Assembly: GCA_002327415.1 (NCBI GenBank)
Contig: DCVU01000006.1
Span: 27,464 to 34,573 of the forward strand
Length of the DNA: 7,110 nucleotides
Direction of reading: 5' to 3'
Origin: Smithella sp. UBA2180
GTDB lineage: Bacteria; Desulfobacterota; Syntrophia; Syntrophales; Smithellaceae
A program made the position numbers and the translations under genes. The notes under the pieces were generated by a model. The model did not search any database. It was not told the origin of the DNA and was given only the letters and a program-made list of their open reading frames with translations. Within the stretch, counting starts at the first letter, position 1. Each line of letters begins with the position of its first letter. Below are positions 6,219-7,110 of the stretch, in pieces.

Positions 6219-6274
6219 AAAGAGACTAGACTGTCCTTATATTGAGCATAATGAATGCCGTATGATATGGCTTT

Positions 6275-6586
6275 CTAATCAGCCTTGAAGATATTATTTA
6301 TCTTCGTTTCTAATTCCGCCTTGTTTATGTCTTTAATCAAAACCGTTTTTTTTCGTGATTTCACGCCGGAGGTTATTTCCATCTGGCTTTTCTTCAGTCC
6401 CAGTTCCTTGGCTAACAATTTTATACAAGCCTCGTTGGCCGCTCCTTCCACTGGTGGCGCGGTAACCTTGACCCGGAAAGCGCCCTCCTGCACACCCGCT
6501 AATTCCACACGGGAAGCGTGCGGAATTACCTGAATATCAAAAGTCAGGCCTTTTTTCGACTCTCTCAAAAGAACCACGTTGGTCAA
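6275..6586 (-). CDS. yggU: DUF167/YggU family protein (TTG start)
   Basis: This 103-residue protein belongs to the small, widely conserved DUF167 family, whose biochemical role is not settled. The family core is plain: a first strand FDIQVIPHASR (16-26), then KVTAPPVEGAANEA (40-53), LLAKELGLKKSQMEI (57-71) and SGVKSRKKTV (73-82). The fold is alpha/beta and cytoplasmic, with no signal or membrane segment. The start is a TTG at 6586-6584, supported by AGGAAGG (6596-6602) with a nine-base gap. No in-frame ATG lies near, and a GTG at codon 4 is the only close alternative. It starts 22 bases after the yggT stop, an arrangement frequently seen with these two families, and probably shares its transcript. 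The weak start codon suggests modest translation. Confidence 0.92.
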   Translation of the reverse strand: MTNVVLLRESKKGLTFDIQVIPHASRVELAGVQEGAFRVKVTAPPVEGAANEACIKLLAKELGLKKSQMEITSGVKSRKKTVLIKDINKAELETKINNIFKAD

Positions 6587-6608
6587 AGGAAATTGCCTTC
6601 CTAAAAAA

Positions 6609-6905
6609 TTAAAGATGAGTGGCCATTTGAATCATGGTTTCCACCAGAAAATACTTCAAAAAGATAATCACCAGAAAAACTATAACCGGTGAAATATCGA
6701 TCCCTACATTGCGCATAGGCAACCTTCTGCGTATAGGTCCGAGAACCGGTTCTGTAACACGATACAAAAATATCACAATCTGATTATGGGGATCAGGATT
6801 AACCCACGATATTAAAGCGCGAAAAATAATAATCCACATATAGAGTGTTAACGCAATGTCTATGACCTTTGCCAGCCCGATAATAAAATTACTTAAAACA
6901 AACAT
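6609..6905 (-). CDS. yggT: YggT family integral membrane protein
   Basis: The 98 residues match the single-repeat YGGT family. A hydrophobic segment at about 5-34 is followed by the signature SWVNPDPHNQIVIFLYR (33-49) and TEPVLGPIRRRLP (51-63), then a second hydrophobic helix (about 70-90). The family has been connected with cell division, chromosome or membrane organisation and, in some bacteria, osmotic shock, but its molecular role is unclear. The RRR after the central loop probably lies on the cytoplasmic side. The ATG at 6905 has GAGG at 6911-6914 with a five-base gap. It begins 25 bases after the hydrolase stop and is followed 22 bases later by yggU, so the three are likely co-transcribed. 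Confidence 0.95.
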   Translation of the reverse strand: MFVLSNFIIGLAKVIDIALTLYMWIIIFRALISWVNPDPHNQIVIFLYRVTEPVLGPIRRRLPMRNVGIDISPVIVFLVIIFLKYFLVETMIQMATHL

Positions 6906-6930
6906 AAAAACCTCATTAATAGATTAGTGT

Positions 6931-7110
6931 TCATCCTTCTCCGGAAAACGCTTCTGAAATTGATTCGGCAAATTTGTCCAGAGAAATATTAAACTCCGCC
7001 GGTCTTTCCATCATAACCATGTGGCCGGCGCCTTCAATTATTTCCAGCGTTGATCCGCTGATGCTTGCGGCAAGTTGACGGGAACAATCCGGCGGCGTCA
7101 TTTTATCTTC
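6931..7110 (-). CDS. Alpha/beta hydrolase fold protein, C-terminal end (partial)
   Basis: The last 59 codons of a minus-strand gene are present; the start lies beyond the window. The segment opens with EDKMTPPDCSRQLA, where the D of E-D-K-x-x-P fits the catalytic acid of alpha/beta hydrolases. It continues through a strand (STLEIIEG) to GAGHMVMMERPAEFN, where the H in G-x-G-H fits the catalytic histidine. A final amphipathic helix and TGA follow. The nucleophile serine would be upstream and cannot be checked. Members hydrolyse esters, lactones or C-C bonds; the substrate cannot be inferred. It is the first visible gene of the yggT-yggU-murJ run. Confidence 0.85.
   Translation of the reverse strand, partial: EDKMTPPDCSRQLAASISGSTLEIIEGAGHMVMMERPAEFNISLDKFAESISEAFSGEG

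Noticed and set aside
6219..6274. A separate promoter for murJ
   Set aside because: TATAAG-like sequence is present, but no acceptable -35 box lies at 16-18 bases, so read-through from yggU is the simpler reading.

Overview
The window looks like chromosomal DNA from an AT-leaning Gram-negative bacterium, most likely a member of the former Deltaproteobacteria (Desulfobacterota, perhaps a Syntrophus/Smithella-like lineage). This placement is an inference. It rests on the gene order hydrolase–yggT–yggU(DUF167)–murJ–serS–tRNA-Ser, on the style of the small lipoprotein, and on the two transposase types. No marker was compared with a database.

Layout. Positions 1-600 (minus strand) hold a secreted thioredoxin-fold protein with a CPYC active site. 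The start of a tightly coupled downstream gene follows at the window edge. Positions about 680-2265 are an insertion-sequence graveyard. A plus-strand 5' fragment of an IS1380-type transposase is joined tail-to-tail to a minus-strand 5' fragment of an rve/DDE 'integrase-type' transposase. The second fragment also carries an in-frame ochre codon and has two direct repeats at its outer end. Positions 2364-2840 hold a plus-strand glycine-rich small lipoprotein with a candidate promoter and a hairpin terminator.

Positions 2846-7110 are a minus-strand housekeeping block. In transcription order it reads: the C-terminal end of an alpha/beta hydrolase, yggT (membrane protein), yggU (DUF167), murJ (lipid II flippase), serS (seryl-tRNA synthetase), tRNA-Ser(TGA), tRNA-Ser(GCT) and tRNA-Arg(ACG). 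It ends at the hairpin shared with the convergent lipoprotein gene. The hydrolase-yggT-yggU genes are 22-25 bp apart and probably co-transcribed. serS has its own candidate promoter. A well-formed promoter overlaps the serS stop codon and could drive the tRNA cluster.

Functionally, the block places cell-envelope assembly (MurJ, YggT) beside seryl-tRNA charging, with the synthetase next to two of its own substrate tRNAs. I see no CRISPR array, defence system, phage module or clearly undescribed system. The most unusual items are the fused, doubly decayed IS remnants, the Ser at a normally Arg position of MurJ, and the near-leaderless tRNA promoter.
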